Shown here: piece by piece, positions 52,868 to 61,592 of the stretch
Layout: each line of letters starts with the position of its first letter
How positions within the stretch are numbered: position 1 is the first letter of the stretch
Notes under the pieces: generated by a model
Databases searched by the model: none
Told to the model about the DNA's origin: nothing
Seen by the model: the letters and a program-made list of their open reading frames with translations, nothing else
From: Hungatella sp.
Lineage (GTDB): Bacteria > Bacillota > Clostridia > Lachnospirales > Lachnospiraceae
Assembly: GCA_009712635.1 (NCBI GenBank)
Contig: WASS01000015.1
Coordinates: forward strand, 558,001 to 622,000
DNA length: 64,000 nucleotides
Direction: 5' to 3'
Position numbers and translations under genes: made by a program

Positions 52868-54244
52868 CTACAGACGTCTGCGTTTTAACCAGATCATAAG
52901 TCCGCAGCCAAGGGATGCCGCAGGAATAATTAAGATAAACAGGATTCCCCACATACCGCCATGTGTCACAGTATTATAAGTAACGTCAAGACTTTTGGAG
53001 GGGATGGAAACATTAGCTACGTCTTCAAAATTAGAGGTCACGGCGTTCATAAACAGAGTCAGGTTACTTAAGTTGGTAAAACTGGTATTTAAACTTTCAT
53101 CAATCAGGGAAGGGGTAGAAAATACAGTCAGGCGGGTTGTACCTGTATCCAGCTTCTTTTCTGAAACAGCCCCCAGAATGTAGGTTCCTTTCTTCTGGGA
53201 ATCCGGAGTAACAAGCATTCCTGCGTCACTGGTCTGCATAAACGGAGTTACGTTGACTCCCTCCGGCAGATTTTCAGCCTGAGTAAATGCACCTGACTGG
53301 AGAACCAGTGCTGCACTCTTTATATCTACACCATTAGTCACTTCACTGCCAGACTCTATGGTTGGGAAAATGTAGTAAGGATTGTTCTGATAAAAGTTCT
53401 TGGTATCAGCAGCCATACCATTTTCCAGGTTCAGTCCATATGCGCTCATGACAGAAGTAAGGTTGGGACGCTCTTTTTCTGAATATCCGGCAATGATTAA
53501 CACGTGGCCGCCTTTGTCCAGATAATCGGAGATCATGGTCTTCTCATCATTGGCAAGATCGGAAGCTGGAGCGTTCATAAGAAGAAGTTCGCAGTCCTCA
53601 GGAATCTTTCCGTCTTTTAATAGATTAATGCTGTTAACCGTTAAATTGGATTTGCCCAGCATATCGGTTACCGTAGCTCCAAATGCCGCCTCTCCATGTC
53701 CCTCTGTGACATAGATGGTTTTGGAAACATTGCTGGTCACATGGGAAATCGCTCCTGTCACCTGACCTTCTCCGTCAAATGCGGTCTCTTTTGCCTGCCC
53801 GTAATAGTAATAAGAGGACTCATCCATTTTTATGATATCGGTAAATGGAATGGACTGGGTTTTATTGGTGGATTCGCAGCTTACAAGAATTGTGCCATCT
53901 GTGGCATTCAGCTTTTTAACCTGTTCCGGGTGAAGGACTGAATCCACGGTTTCCACCTTAACATGGCTGGATAAATCCTCGTAACGTTTTAAAAAGCTGG
54001 TAATCCGTTTATCCACACTTGCAGGATCTCCTACCACATAAATCGTCACATCCTTATCCAGTGCTTTGATTAAGTCACTGGTGGTTCCTCCCAGGGTATA
54101 GATCTGGCTGCTGCTCATATCCCATTGCCGCACCTTTTCGGGAAGACGTCCCACAATCAAATTGAGTATAATTACCGCAGCTATGACAATCACGGAAAGG
54201 ATTGCAGTATAGCCGCCTTTTTTTAATTTTCTGGTCATTTCCAT
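52868..54244 (-). CDS. GldG-type ABC auxiliary protein
   Basis: 458 residues. N-terminal span (about 13-31), a large extracytoplasmic ABC_transp_aux domain (VTIYVVGDPASVDKRITSFLKRYE; VYVTEGHGEAAFGATV-type motif, here IYVTEGHGE; LLLMNAPASDLANDEK) and a C-terminal span (GILFILIIPAASLGCGLMIWL). The GxGE/NxPxxD pattern belongs to GldG and related proteins that partner ABC-2 permeases. Four bases after the permease gene. Confidence 0.87.
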   Translation of the reverse strand: MEMTRKLKKGGYTAILSVIVIAAVIILNLIVGRLPEKVRQWDMSSSQIYTLGGTTSDLIKALDKDVTIYVVGDPASVDKRITSFLKRYEDLSSHVKVETVDSVLHPEQVKKLNATDGTILVSCESTNKTQSIPFTDIIKMDESSYYYYGQAKETAFDGEGQVTGAISHVTSNVSKTIYVTEGHGEAAFGATVTDMLGKSNLTVNSINLLKDGKIPEDCELLLMNAPASDLANDEKTMISDYLDKGGHVLIIAGYSEKERPNLTSVMSAYGLNLENGMAADTKNFYQNNPYYIFPTIESGSEVTNGVDIKSAALVLQSGAFTQAENLPEGVNVTPFMQTSDAGMLVTPDSQKKGTYILGAVSEKKLDTGTTRLTVFSTPSLIDESLNTSFTNLSNLTLFMNAVTSNFEDVANVSIPSKSLDVTYNTVTHGGMWGILFILIIPAASLGCGLMIWLKRRRL

Positions 54245-54248
54245 CCTC

Positions 54249-55115
54249 CTAACTCCATCTGCGTTTCTCTATGGACTGCACAGTCAGGAATACCAGCAGG
54301 AATATAATGCTGATATAGGTAACCAAACCGCCCAAATCAAAAATATAATGAGTAGCAAAGTTCTGGAATACACCGGTGATTGCAACCTTTTCCATCACAT
54401 TTGTCAAAGCCCGGTCAAACAAACCTTTTTTGATTAAGTATAATCCAACCATAACTATGATCCCAGCTGCTTCTAAAATTACTGCAAGACCGGTATGGCT
54501 GGTGACTCGGTTAACAATCAGTACTGCCAAAGACCAGAGCAGGAAAAATCCTATCAGAGAACCCAGTGCAGTAGTCGGTAAAAATCCCACCAGATTGGGC
54601 CACAAAAGCAGGAGAAGAATGATACCAAAGGTTCCTACTGCAGCAATGATCTGACTCTCTGTAAGGGAAGAAATAAACATTCCTATGGCAATATAAACAC
54701 AGCCCAGTAAGAAAAACGCAAGAATTGCCGCATAATCTGCCTTTAAATGGGCAGTCCCATTCATTTTGATGATCAGCGGGCAAAGGCAGGATAAAACAAC
54801 CGGAACTGCAAATACGGTAACCATGGAAAGATATTTTCCCAGAACTATTTTCCCCACGGAAACCGGAGAAGTTAACAATAGCTGATCGGTCTTAGTCTTT
54901 CTGTCATCTGCAAAGCTTCTCATGGTCAGAACCGGAATCCCGATCATAATGATTGTTACCATTCCAGATAAGGTATAAGAAAAATACGGATATCCGCTCA
55001 TCATGTTATACGCCATGAAGTAAATACCAATAAAAAGCACCATAAATGCTATAAATACATATCCGGTCATGGACTGGAAGTAAGATTTCAGCTCTCTTCT
55101 ATAAACAGCAGCCAT
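54249..55115 (-). CDS. ABC-2 permease, GldF type
   Basis: 288 residues, six membrane spans. Starts VYRRELKSYFQSMTGYVFIA, with PVLTMRSFADDRKTKTDQLLLTSPVS (part: LTMRSFADDRKTKTDQLL), the hallmark of GldF-like ABC-2 permeases. Its start overlaps the ATPase stop by one base (TAATG). Exports or organises an unknown envelope component. Confidence 0.9.
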   Translation of the reverse strand: MAAVYRRELKSYFQSMTGYVFIAFMVLFIGIYFMAYNMMSGYPYFSYTLSGMVTIIMIGIPVLTMRSFADDRKTKTDQLLLTSPVSVGKIVLGKYLSMVTVFAVPVVLSCLCPLIIKMNGTAHLKADYAAILAFFLLGCVYIAIGMFISSLTESQIIAAVGTFGIILLLLLWPNLVGFLPTTALGSLIGFFLLWSLAVLIVNRVTSHTGLAVILEAAGIIVMVGLYLIKKGLFDRALTNVMEKVAITGVFQNFATHYIFDLGGLVTYISIIFLLVFLTVQSIEKRRWS

Positions 55116-56185
55116 TATAATTCCTCCTCTCCATCACTATTTTTATTTTCTGGATCTGTATTTTCTGGTTCCAGATCTGCATTCATTTCTCCATCTTCCT
55201 GGAGTTCTTCCTGGAGTTCTTCCTGCCTATCCTCAGATTCTGCATCTGCCGTCAGCTCTAAGAATACTTCTTCCAGCGAAGCCTTGTTTACATGCATGGA
55301 AAGAATGGGCAGTCGGTTATCCGCAAAAGCAAAGAAGATGATTTCCCGGATATCCACTCCTTCTTCCCCTGTAGCGGCCAGCCGGAACGTAACCTTTTTC
55401 ACAGCCTCTTCTCCGCTTTCCTTCACTGTTACGTCAGCTGCCTGGGGAATGGTATCAAGAATATCACGGATCTGAACTTCTTCTCCCTTTATCAGCAGTT
55501 CCATACCGGAAGCATCTGCCATCTGGCGCTCTAAGTTTTCCGGTGTGTCGCTGGCAATCAGCCGTCCCCGGTCTATAATCAATACATGATCGCAGACTGC
55601 GCTTACTTCGGAAAGAATATGGGAGCTTAAAATAACCGTATGTTTTTGTCCCAGTTCTCTTATGGTATCCCGTATTTCAATAATCTGCTTTGGATCTAAT
55701 CCTACGGTTGGCTCATCTAATATAATAACCGGAGGGAATCCCAGAACTGCCTGGGCAAGCCCTACTCTTTGTCTGTAGCCTTTGGAAAGGTTACGGATCA
55801 GGCGCCCGCTTACATCAGTAAGCTTCGCTAAGTTCATTACTTTAAGGACTTCCTCTTCTCTGTCTTTTTTCGGTATTTTCTTTAATTCAGCAGCAAAATC
55901 AAGCTGCTCCTTCACTGTCATATCGACATAAAGAGGGGGTAGCTCCGGCAGATAACCAATACACCTTTTTGCCTCCTCCGGATCCTCTAAAATATTATGA
56001 CCATTAATCCACACATCACCCTCGGTCGCACCTATGTAACCGGTTATAATATTCATTGTAGTGGATTTTCCTGCTCCGTTGGGCCCCAGAAAACCATAGA
56101 TCTTGCCATCCTGAATGGTAAAGTTTAAATGATCCACAGCCAGATGCCCGCCGTAATCTTTTACCAGGTTTTTGACTTCAATCAA
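55115..56185 (-). CDS. ABC ATPase, GldA type, acidic C-terminal tail
   Basis: 356 residues from the chosen start. Walker A GPNGAGKST, signature NLSKGYRQRVGLAQA, Walker B VIILDEPTVGLDP, switch SSHILSE. An ATG at 56212 in frame has only AAGGA; a TTG at 56185 lies eight bases after a perfect AGGAGG and yields the family-typical MIEVKNL start, so it is preferred. The last ~45 residues are strongly acidic (EELQEELQEDGEM... repeats), unusual for the family. First gene of the GldA-F-G-DUF4340 operon. Confidence 0.88.
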   Translation of the reverse strand: MIEVKNLVKDYGGHLAVDHLNFTIQDGKIYGFLGPNGAGKSTTMNIITGYIGATEGDVWINGHNILEDPEEAKRCIGYLPELPPLYVDMTVKEQLDFAAELKKIPKKDREEEVLKVMNLAKLTDVSGRLIRNLSKGYRQRVGLAQAVLGFPPVIILDEPTVGLDPKQIIEIRDTIRELGQKHTVILSSHILSEVSAVCDHVLIIDRGRLIASDTPENLERQMADASGMELLIKGEEVQIRDILDTIPQAADVTVKESGEEAVKKVTFRLAATGEEGVDIREIIFFAFADNRLPILSMHVNKASLEEVFLELTADAESEDRQEELQEELQEDGEMNADLEPENTDPENKNSDGEEEL

Positions 56186-56241
56186 CTCTCTCTCCTCCTG
56201 TTCTATTTTCATAATCGTGTCCTTACTTAGGGTAAAAGGGA

Positions 56242-56282
56242 ATTGTGAAGATTGTGTGATTTAACTTTGTTTATTGTGTGAT
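56242..56282. repeat. Direct repeats ATTGTGTGAT upstream of GldA-type operon
   Basis: ATTGTGTGAT occurs at 56251-56260 and again at 56273-56282, 22 bases apart (about two helix turns), with a partial copy ATTGTGA at 56242. They lie 57-97 bases before the preferred start and may be an operator or activator site. Confidence 0.5.
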
Positions 56283-56304
56283 AAAAGTATGAATTATTTC
56301 GACA

Positions 56305-56349
56305 AAAGAAAAGACAAGAACAGCCTGGAGCATACCATGCCCAGACTGT
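56305..56349 (-). terminator. Terminator after OGG1-type glycosylase gene
   Basis: Minus strand CAGTCTGGGCAT pairs with ATGCTCCAGGCTG (one mismatch) around a short loop, then TTCTTGTCTTTTC. Confidence 0.65.
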
Positions 56350-56367
56350 CCGTTATAAAGAGGTGAT

Positions 56368-57228
56368 TTATTCAGCCGCCAACCGGTTTATTTTATGGTA
56401 AAACATATATTGCTGCAAGATTCCTGCATACCCCTCATACCGCTTAAGCGGGAAACCATTGGGATAATATGTGGTTATTATCTGCTTCACATGGGTATCT
56501 ACAGGGAATGCACCTACATGGTGAAGTCCGAACAGGCAGACACAATCTGCCACCTTCTTACCAATCCCATACTGTTCTAAGAGTGTTGCATGAGCATTCT
56601 CGTAATCCGCTTTCTTTAAATCAGACAGCCACTTCTTTCCCTCCGGCCCGCTGCAGCACTGAGCGATATGAAGAATATACTTATCCCGGTATCCCAGCCC
56701 CAGATCAGACAGACCGGGAAGACCGGCGGAGGCAATGGATTCCGGCGTAGGAAACGTCATATAGTTTCTCGTAACCTCTTCCCACATTCCAGCAGAAGAC
56801 ATTACCAGGCCTCTTCCCTTTTTTTCCGTTCCAAACCGATTACATAATTCCCTCACACTCCCCTTAATCCGTGGAATATTATTGTTCTGGGATATTAGAA
56901 ATGTAACAAGCATCTCCCATAAATCCTGGCGAAGAATCCGCACTCCCCAGCCGCACCGGATGGCTTCCCGTAAATAAGAGTCCTCTTCCGGTACCTGTTT
57001 CTTATAACCGCAGTAATCCCCTTCCAGATCAAAATAATGGGACCATACCCTTTGAAACTCTTCCTCTTCACTGGAAAAAAGAAACTCTTCTCCTTCTTTC
57101 ACTGCTTCTATGTATTGCGCTCCGGCCGTAACAGACCAGATCCCCTGCTCCAGTTCTTTCATGCGAAAACATTGTCCTGATTTTGCAATCTGTCCCAGAT
57201 CCATATCATCTATTTTAATCCGAACCAT
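56368..57228 (-). CDS. 8-oxoguanine DNA glycosylase, OGG1 family
   Basis: 286 residues. The helix-hairpin-helix and active site GIGKKVADCVCLFGLHHVGA (part) followed by FPVDTHVKQI align with human OGG1 GVGTK-VADC...PVDVHVWQI, giving the catalytic Lys (second K of GIGKK) and Asp (PVD). The N-terminal domain GQIAKSGQCFRM is the OGG_N pattern. It excises 8-oxoG and cuts by beta-elimination. Start set at ATG 57228, nine bases after TGGAG; a 30-base longer frame is possible. Overlaps the MerR-type gene, so both are cotranscribed. Confidence 0.9.
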   Translation of the reverse strand: MVRIKIDDMDLGQIAKSGQCFRMKELEQGIWSVTAGAQYIEAVKEGEEFLFSSEEEEFQRVWSHYFDLEGDYCGYKKQVPEEDSYLREAIRCGWGVRILRQDLWEMLVTFLISQNNNIPRIKGSVRELCNRFGTEKKGRGLVMSSAGMWEEVTRNYMTFPTPESIASAGLPGLSDLGLGYRDKYILHIAQCCSGPEGKKWLSDLKKADYENAHATLLEQYGIGKKVADCVCLFGLHHVGAFPVDTHVKQIITTYYPNGFPLKRYEGYAGILQQYMFYHKINRLAAE

Positions 57229-57625
57229 GACTGACTGCTCCAATCTCGCATTTTTCATCTAAATACTTCTCATACTGATCAGTGAAATACGTAATCTTAT
57301 GATCCACCTTGCATAAATACTTCTGCAGTCCGGCAATCTGATTCTCTACTTCCTTTTTGTGGACTATCAGCATGGAACACCGTTCTTTTAACGTCTCTTT
57401 TCCCTGTAAGCTCAGCTCCACAAATTCCCTGATCTGTTTAATCGCCATCCCTGTATTTTTCAGACAGCAGATTAAAGACAGCCACTCTAAGTCCTCTTCC
57501 GAATAACGGCGGATTCCGCTTTCACTTCTGTCTACGAATGGAAGAAGCCCTTCCCGTTCATAATACCGGAGAACGTGTGGCTTTAAATGTGTCTTTTCTG
57601 ATACCTGTTTTATGGTGTAATTCAT
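57215..57625 (-). CDS. adhR: MerR-family regulator, AdhR/NmlR-like
   Basis: 136 residues. N-terminal winged HTH (YTIKQVSEKTHLKPHVLRYYEREGLLPF, part), then the NmlR/AdhR region LICCLKNTGMAIKQIREFV with Cys53 and Cys54 beside the position of B. subtilis AdhR Cys52, and a C-terminal coiled coil. Family members sense aldehydes (formaldehyde, methylglyoxal) through this Cys. The operator at 57662-57692 in the divergent promoter matches the AdhR type. Symbol given by this analogy. Confidence 0.85.
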   Translation of the reverse strand: MNYTIKQVSEKTHLKPHVLRYYEREGLLPFVDRSESGIRRYSEEDLEWLSLICCLKNTGMAIKQIREFVELSLQGKETLKERCSMLIVHKKEVENQIAGLQKYLCKVDHKITYFTDQYEKYLDEKCEIGAVSHGSD

Positions 57626-57661
57626 TTTTATCCTTTTCCGGCAAATTTTCCAATCTGTCTC

Positions 57662-57692
57662 TTGACTTAAAGTTAACGTTAAGGTTTACAAT
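57662..57692 (+). promoter_or_regulatory. MerR-type promoter with 19-bp spacer and AdhR-like operator
   Basis: TTGACT (57662-57667), spacer of 19 bases (57668-57686), TACAAT (57687-57692). The over-long spacer carries the inverted repeat CTTAAAG-TTAA-CGTTAAG (57666-57683, one mismatch), nearly identical to the CTTAAAG-N4-CTTTAAG site recalled for B. subtilis AdhR. Typical for MerR activation by DNA untwisting. Drives the aldo/keto reductase and alcohol dehydrogenase. Confidence 0.85.
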
Positions 57693-57750
57693 ACTTACTA
57701 TACAATAGTTTGATCCGGTGATCAAGCGAAATCAATAAGGAGGTACCTGA

Positions 57751-58602
57751 ATGAAATCTTTATCAGACAACTATATACTGGCTAATGGTGTGAAAATCCC
57801 CTGCATCGGCTTTGGCACCTGGAAAGCTCAAAATGGAGAAACTGCAGTCAATGCAGTAAAGCAGGCTCTTAAGACTGGCTACCGTCACATCGATACTGCT
57901 GCACTCTATTACAATGAGGAAAGCGTTGGAACCGGAATTAAGGAAAGCGGTGTTCCAAGAGAAGAGATCTTTGTTACCAGCAAGCTTCAAAACCCAGAGC
58001 ATGGATATCAGGAAACACTGAATGCCTTTGAGGCAACCATGAAAAACTTAGATCTGGATTACTTAGATCTGTACTTAATTCATTGGCCTAATCCCATCAA
58101 GTCCCGTGCCAACTGGCAGGAAGCCAATGCAGGCACCTGGAAAGCATTTGAAGAACTGTATGAGGCGGGCCGTATCCGTTCCATCGGTGTCAGCAATTTC
58201 CGGATTCATCACTTAGAAGAACTTATGAAGACAGCAAAAATTGCACCTATGGTAAACCAGATCAGACTTTGCCCTGGTGATACCCAGGATGAACTGGTTT
58301 CTTACTTAAAGGAACACAATATACTGGCAGAAGCTTACAGTCCTCTGGGATCGGGAAAAATATTTGAAGTTCCGGAAATGATTGCACTGTCAGAGAAATA
58401 TGGCAAATCCATTGCACAGATATGTGTCAGATGGAGCTTACAGATGGGCTTTCTTCCTTTGCCCAAGTCCGTCACAAAAGAACGGATTGAAGAAAATGCC
58501 CATGTATTTGATTTTGAGCTTACAGCCGAAGATGTATCCATCATAGCCGGCTTAGAGGGCTGCTGCGGATATTCCAACAACCCGGATACCACAGATTTTT
58601 AA
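57751..58602 (+). CDS. Aldo/keto reductase
   Basis: 283 residues. Complete tetrad: Asp in HIDTAALYYNEE with Tyr, Lys in FVTSKLQNP, His in LYLIHWPNP; GVSNF, and C-terminal LPKSVTKERIEEN for NADPH. Typical AKR5-type, reducing aldehydes such as methylglyoxal. First gene after the MerR-type promoter; 28 bases before the alcohol dehydrogenase. AGGAGG before ATG. Confidence 0.95.
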   Translation: MKSLSDNYILANGVKIPCIGFGTWKAQNGETAVNAVKQALKTGYRHIDTAALYYNEESVGTGIKESGVPREEIFVTSKLQNPEHGYQETLNAFEATMKNLDLDYLDLYLIHWPNPIKSRANWQEANAGTWKAFEELYEAGRIRSIGVSNFRIHHLEELMKTAKIAPMVNQIRLCPGDTQDELVSYLKEHNILAEAYSPLGSGKIFEVPEMIALSEKYGKSIAQICVRWSLQMGFLPLPKSVTKERIEENAHVFDFELTAEDVSIIAGLEGCCGYSNNPDTTDF

Positions 58603-58630
58603 ATAATGTATAGAAAAGAGGGGTATTACC

Positions 58631-59815
58631 ATGTTAAATTTTGATTTTCACATTCCTACCCGTATCTGCTTTGGAAAAGACTCCCATAAGGAAATTGGAA
58701 GCCTTCTTGCTCCTTATGCCAAAAAGGTACTTTTGCATTACAGCGGGGACAGAATCAAAAAGAACGGTCTGTATGATACCGTTGTCCAGTCTTTAAAAGA
58801 AAATGGAATTGAATTTGCTGAGCTGGGAGGGGTCGTACCGAATCCACGGCTGTCACTTGTTTATGAAGGCATCAAACTATGCAAAGACCAGGATATTGAT
58901 TTAATTCTGGCAGTTGGCGGCGGAAGCGTGATTGACTCTGCAAAGGCAATCGCCATTGGCGTCTGCTATGAGGGAGACGTCTGGGACGTATATGAACAGG
59001 GAAAAGCCATTACTGCTGCCCTCCCGGTTGCCACGATTTTAACCATTCCGGCTGCAGGAAGCGAATCCAGTAATAGTACAGTCATTACCAACGAAGAAAA
59101 GCAGATGAAACTGGGATATGGAAGCGATCTGGTCCGTCCGGTCTTAAGTGTAATGAATCCCGAGTTTTTCTTTACTCTTCCCAAAAACCAGATTGCCAAC
59201 GGTGTGGCTGATATGATGAGCCATATATTTGAACGTTATTTTACCAATACCCTGAATACGGATCTGACAGACGGTCTCTGTGAAACTACATTAAAATCAA
59301 TTATGAGACATGCTCTTCTGGTTTCAGAAAATCCCAGGGACTACGACGCCTGGTGCCAGGTGGGACTGGGAGGCACCATTGCCCACAACGATTTGCTGGG
59401 TCTGGGCCGCAGACAGGACTGGGCATGCCACGGTATGGAACATGAACTGAGTGCAATATACGATGTAGCTCACGGCGCAGGGCTGGCTGTCCTTACTCCT
59501 GCCTGGATGAAATATGTTTATAAAACAAACATCAATATGTTTGTCCAGTTTGCTGTTAACGTTATGGGTGTGGAAGGAAGCTTTCGGGATCCTGACTCCA
59601 TCGTACTGGAAGGAATCAACCGCCTGTCCCAGTTCTTTGTGAGAATGGGTCTTCCCACGACACTTGAGGAACTGGGTATTGACAGCACCAATTTAGAGCT
59701 GATGGCGAAAAAATCAACCGGAGAAGCTTACGGCACAGAGCACCCACTAGGCGGACTGAAAAAGCTGTACTGGCAGGATGTTCTGGAAATTTATAAAATG
59801 GCTTCCAAATCATAA
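58631..59815 (+). CDS. Iron-containing alcohol dehydrogenase (BDH/YqhD type), copy B
   Basis: 394 residues. FHIPTRICFGKDSHKEIG start, VGGGSVIDSAKAIA, metal-binding His in MMSHIFERYF and DVAHGAGLAVL, and a further His in MEHELSAIYD. Paralogue of the gene at 23.8 kb with the same order of motifs. Cotranscribed with the aldo/keto reductase, so likely reduces the same reactive aldehydes (inference). AGAAAAGAGG precedes ATG. Confidence 0.93.
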   Translation: MLNFDFHIPTRICFGKDSHKEIGSLLAPYAKKVLLHYSGDRIKKNGLYDTVVQSLKENGIEFAELGGVVPNPRLSLVYEGIKLCKDQDIDLILAVGGGSVIDSAKAIAIGVCYEGDVWDVYEQGKAITAALPVATILTIPAAGSESSNSTVITNEEKQMKLGYGSDLVRPVLSVMNPEFFFTLPKNQIANGVADMMSHIFERYFTNTLNTDLTDGLCETTLKSIMRHALLVSENPRDYDAWCQVGLGGTIAHNDLLGLGRRQDWACHGMEHELSAIYDVAHGAGLAVLTPAWMKYVYKTNINMFVQFAVNVMGVEGSFRDPDSIVLEGINRLSQFFVRMGLPTTLEELGIDSTNLELMAKKSTGEAYGTEHPLGGLKKLYWQDVLEIYKMASKS

Positions 59816-59822
59816 AACAGAA

Positions 59823-59864
59823 AACAGGAGCCTGGGAGAATTAAATTAATCTCCCAGGCTCCTG
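59823..59864. terminator. Long terminator hairpin between convergent genes
   Basis: CAGGAGCCTGGGAGA and TCTCCCAGGCTCCTG form a perfect 15-bp stem around nine bases. The T-rich tail (GTTTTCTGTTTT) is on the minus strand, so it best serves the leftward protease gene, but the stem would stall both. Confidence 0.85.
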
Positions 59865-59900
59865 CGTGATTAAGCATATGTTATTAACTGTGTGGCTGAC

Positions 59901-60635
59901 TTATTCCCAATAAACCACAACATTTTTTGCCGCATCATCTACATACGTCATATACCGTATGGATTTTTCAAACTGACTTCTTGGCATACTGATTAAAACA
60001 GAAGTATCCCACGGATTGATCACCACTACAGTGTTTTTATTTACACTCTTAATGGAATAGGAATGACCGCCATCACCAATAATTCCTCTGCCTGGATCTG
60101 CTATATTAAAATCGCAGGCTGCTGTAATTCCTTCTCCATTCTGGCACTTGGCAGCCATGATATTCATGATTTCTGTTTTATTTGACTTCCAGTATGTTCT
60201 TTGCTTGAATCCGGTCATCGTCGTAAATACATCGCAGGCAAAGCAACTATTATATACATTCATGGCCTTCTGTAATCCAGCTTCAATGACTCTGGCATCC
60301 AGATCCCCTTCAATATACGCATTTTCAACATCCCAGTCCGTTACAGTTTGTCTTCCGGAACCGAAATTAAGTGTATAGGTACCATTATAATTATCTGTAA
60401 TCATTTTTCTAAAGATTTTTCTTCCATATTTGCTGTTATCCAGTGCCTGTATGGCTGAAACTGCTCCACAGTCATTGGCATCACCCTGATGAAATGTGCT
60501 TAGCTTCCCATCCAGTTGTGTTGCGGGATCACCTGCATAGGCTGTAATTGGTGTAAATGTCGCTCCTGCAGCAATTCCCAATGCTAAGCAGAATGCTCCA
60601 ATTTTTGTTTTTATTTTTCTCACTTTATTATTCAT
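59901..60635 (-). CDS. Minimal secreted calpain-like (C2-type) cysteine protease
   Basis: 244 residues. Signal peptide (KVRKIKTK, hydrophobic run, cleavage near AYAGD at about 35). Catalytic triad in calpain order: Gln50 and Cys56 (HQGDANDCGAVSAIQAL, Gln six residues before Cys as in calpains), His191 (GDGGHSYSIKSV) and Asn207 (VVINPWDTS, calpains NPWG). No C2-like, EF-hand or prodomain: the catalytic core alone is exported. A few bacteria have calpain-like proteases, most of them larger. Substrate unknown. Starts ATG after GGAAT-type weak site; promoter and palindrome lie at about 60821-60845. Confidence 0.75.
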   Translation of the reverse strand: MNNKVRKIKTKIGAFCLALGIAAGATFTPITAYAGDPATQLDGKLSTFHQGDANDCGAVSAIQALDNSKYGRKIFRKMITDNYNGTYTLNFGSGRQTVTDWDVENAYIEGDLDARVIEAGLQKAMNVYNSCFACDVFTTMTGFKQRTYWKSNKTEIMNIMAAKCQNGEGITAACDFNIADPGRGIIGDGGHSYSIKSVNKNTVVVINPWDTSVLISMPRSQFEKSIRYMTYVDDAAKNVVVYWE

Positions 60636-60820
60636 TCTGATATCGATTCCTTTCGTTTCTCAAGTCTGTATGTATAACGATGTCCGCAAGACTTTTTCAT
60701 ACTGCCCTTCTTCCACTCATAATATCCCAGGTACTCAATTTTGATTTTTTTCCTAGCTGCTGTCCATTTCTATTCATCCTCCCTGTTACTTCTTTGTCTT
60801 TTGGATTCGCTATCGGATTA

Positions 60821-60845
60821 ATTATATACTATTTTGTCACAAAAT
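60821..60845 (-). promoter_or_regulatory. -10 box and adjacent 15-bp palindrome upstream of calpain-like gene
   Basis: Minus strand TATAAT (60826-60821) is directly preceded by the perfect palindrome ATTTTGT-C-ACAAAAT (60831-60845), sitting where the -35 should be, so it may be a repressor or activator site. The implied leader is ~180 bases; I saw no gene or clear structure in 60636-60820. Confidence 0.5.
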
Positions 60846-60933
60846 GACGTATCATGTAAGAAATAGTGGTTTGCATGTAACTTTCTGCGGATTTATTCTT
60901 ATTTTTCAACCATTTGCTCTTAACTTTATTACA

Positions 60934-60966
60934 GAAAAAAAATCAGGGAGCTTTCGCTCCCTGACC
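60934..60966 (-). terminator. Terminator of MATE-HAD operon
   Basis: Minus strand TCAGGGAGC-GAAA-GCTCCCTGA: perfect 9-bp stem with GNRA-type loop, followed by eight T. It ends the HAD phosphatase transcript; nothing else is coded in 60846-60983. Confidence 0.92.
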
Positions 60967-60983
60967 GTTTGGCTTATTTATAA

Positions 60984-61592
60984 TTAATTCAATTTACTCA
61001 GACATTCTTTCAATGCTTCAATATTTCTGTCAGCAAAGCAGTAACCGTCCATACCGCACTCCCTTGCCCCTTCCACATTCATAAGCAGGTCATCAATAAA
61101 GAAACATTCCTCCGGTTTTAGATGAAACCGTTCAAAGAAATGCCCATACATTTCCTTTTGCGGCTTCATGCATTTTACTTCTGCAGAAAAGAGAACCCCA
61201 TCAAAATACTCGATTCCCGGTATAATAGTTGTATATGTCAACAGGCGGAGAGATGCATTGGAACATAAATAGATCCCATACCCCTGTTCCTTTAACTCCC
61301 GCACAAGTTCTCCCATCTCTTTTACAGGATGCATATTATATTCATGCCAGTGTTTCAGGCAGAGCTCTGCCATTTCCTTTGCGTGGTCTGTGGACAGACG
61401 GGACTGCATTCTCCTTAAAGCATCCTCCTCAGATATCAGCCCCATATCAAGCAACAGCCACTCCTGGGAATCGAAAACCGATGTGCAGACTTCCTTTCGT
61501 TCCGCTTCATCCTCCATAAATACTGCGCCAACCTTATGCCCTTCATAATCGACCAGTACTTTTCCCATATCGAATACTATATTCTTTATCAT
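60984..61592 (-). CDS. HAD-IA family phosphatase (YihX-like)
   Basis: 202 residues. Motif I VFDMGKVLVDYEG with nucleophile Asp, motif II LCSNAS, motif III Lys in KCMKPQKEMY and motif IV FIDDLLMNVEGA. The DxG in motif I, where most HADs have DxD, is shared with YihX-like sugar-phosphate phosphatases. Substrate unknown. Overlaps the MATE gene end in ATGA form. Confidence 0.88.
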   Translation of the reverse strand: MIKNIVFDMGKVLVDYEGHKVGAVFMEDEAERKEVCTSVFDSQEWLLLDMGLISEEDALRRMQSRLSTDHAKEMAELCLKHWHEYNMHPVKEMGELVRELKEQGYGIYLCSNASLRLLTYTTIIPGIEYFDGVLFSAEVKCMKPQKEMYGHFFERFHLKPEECFFIDDLLMNVEGARECGMDGYCFADRNIEALKECLSKLN

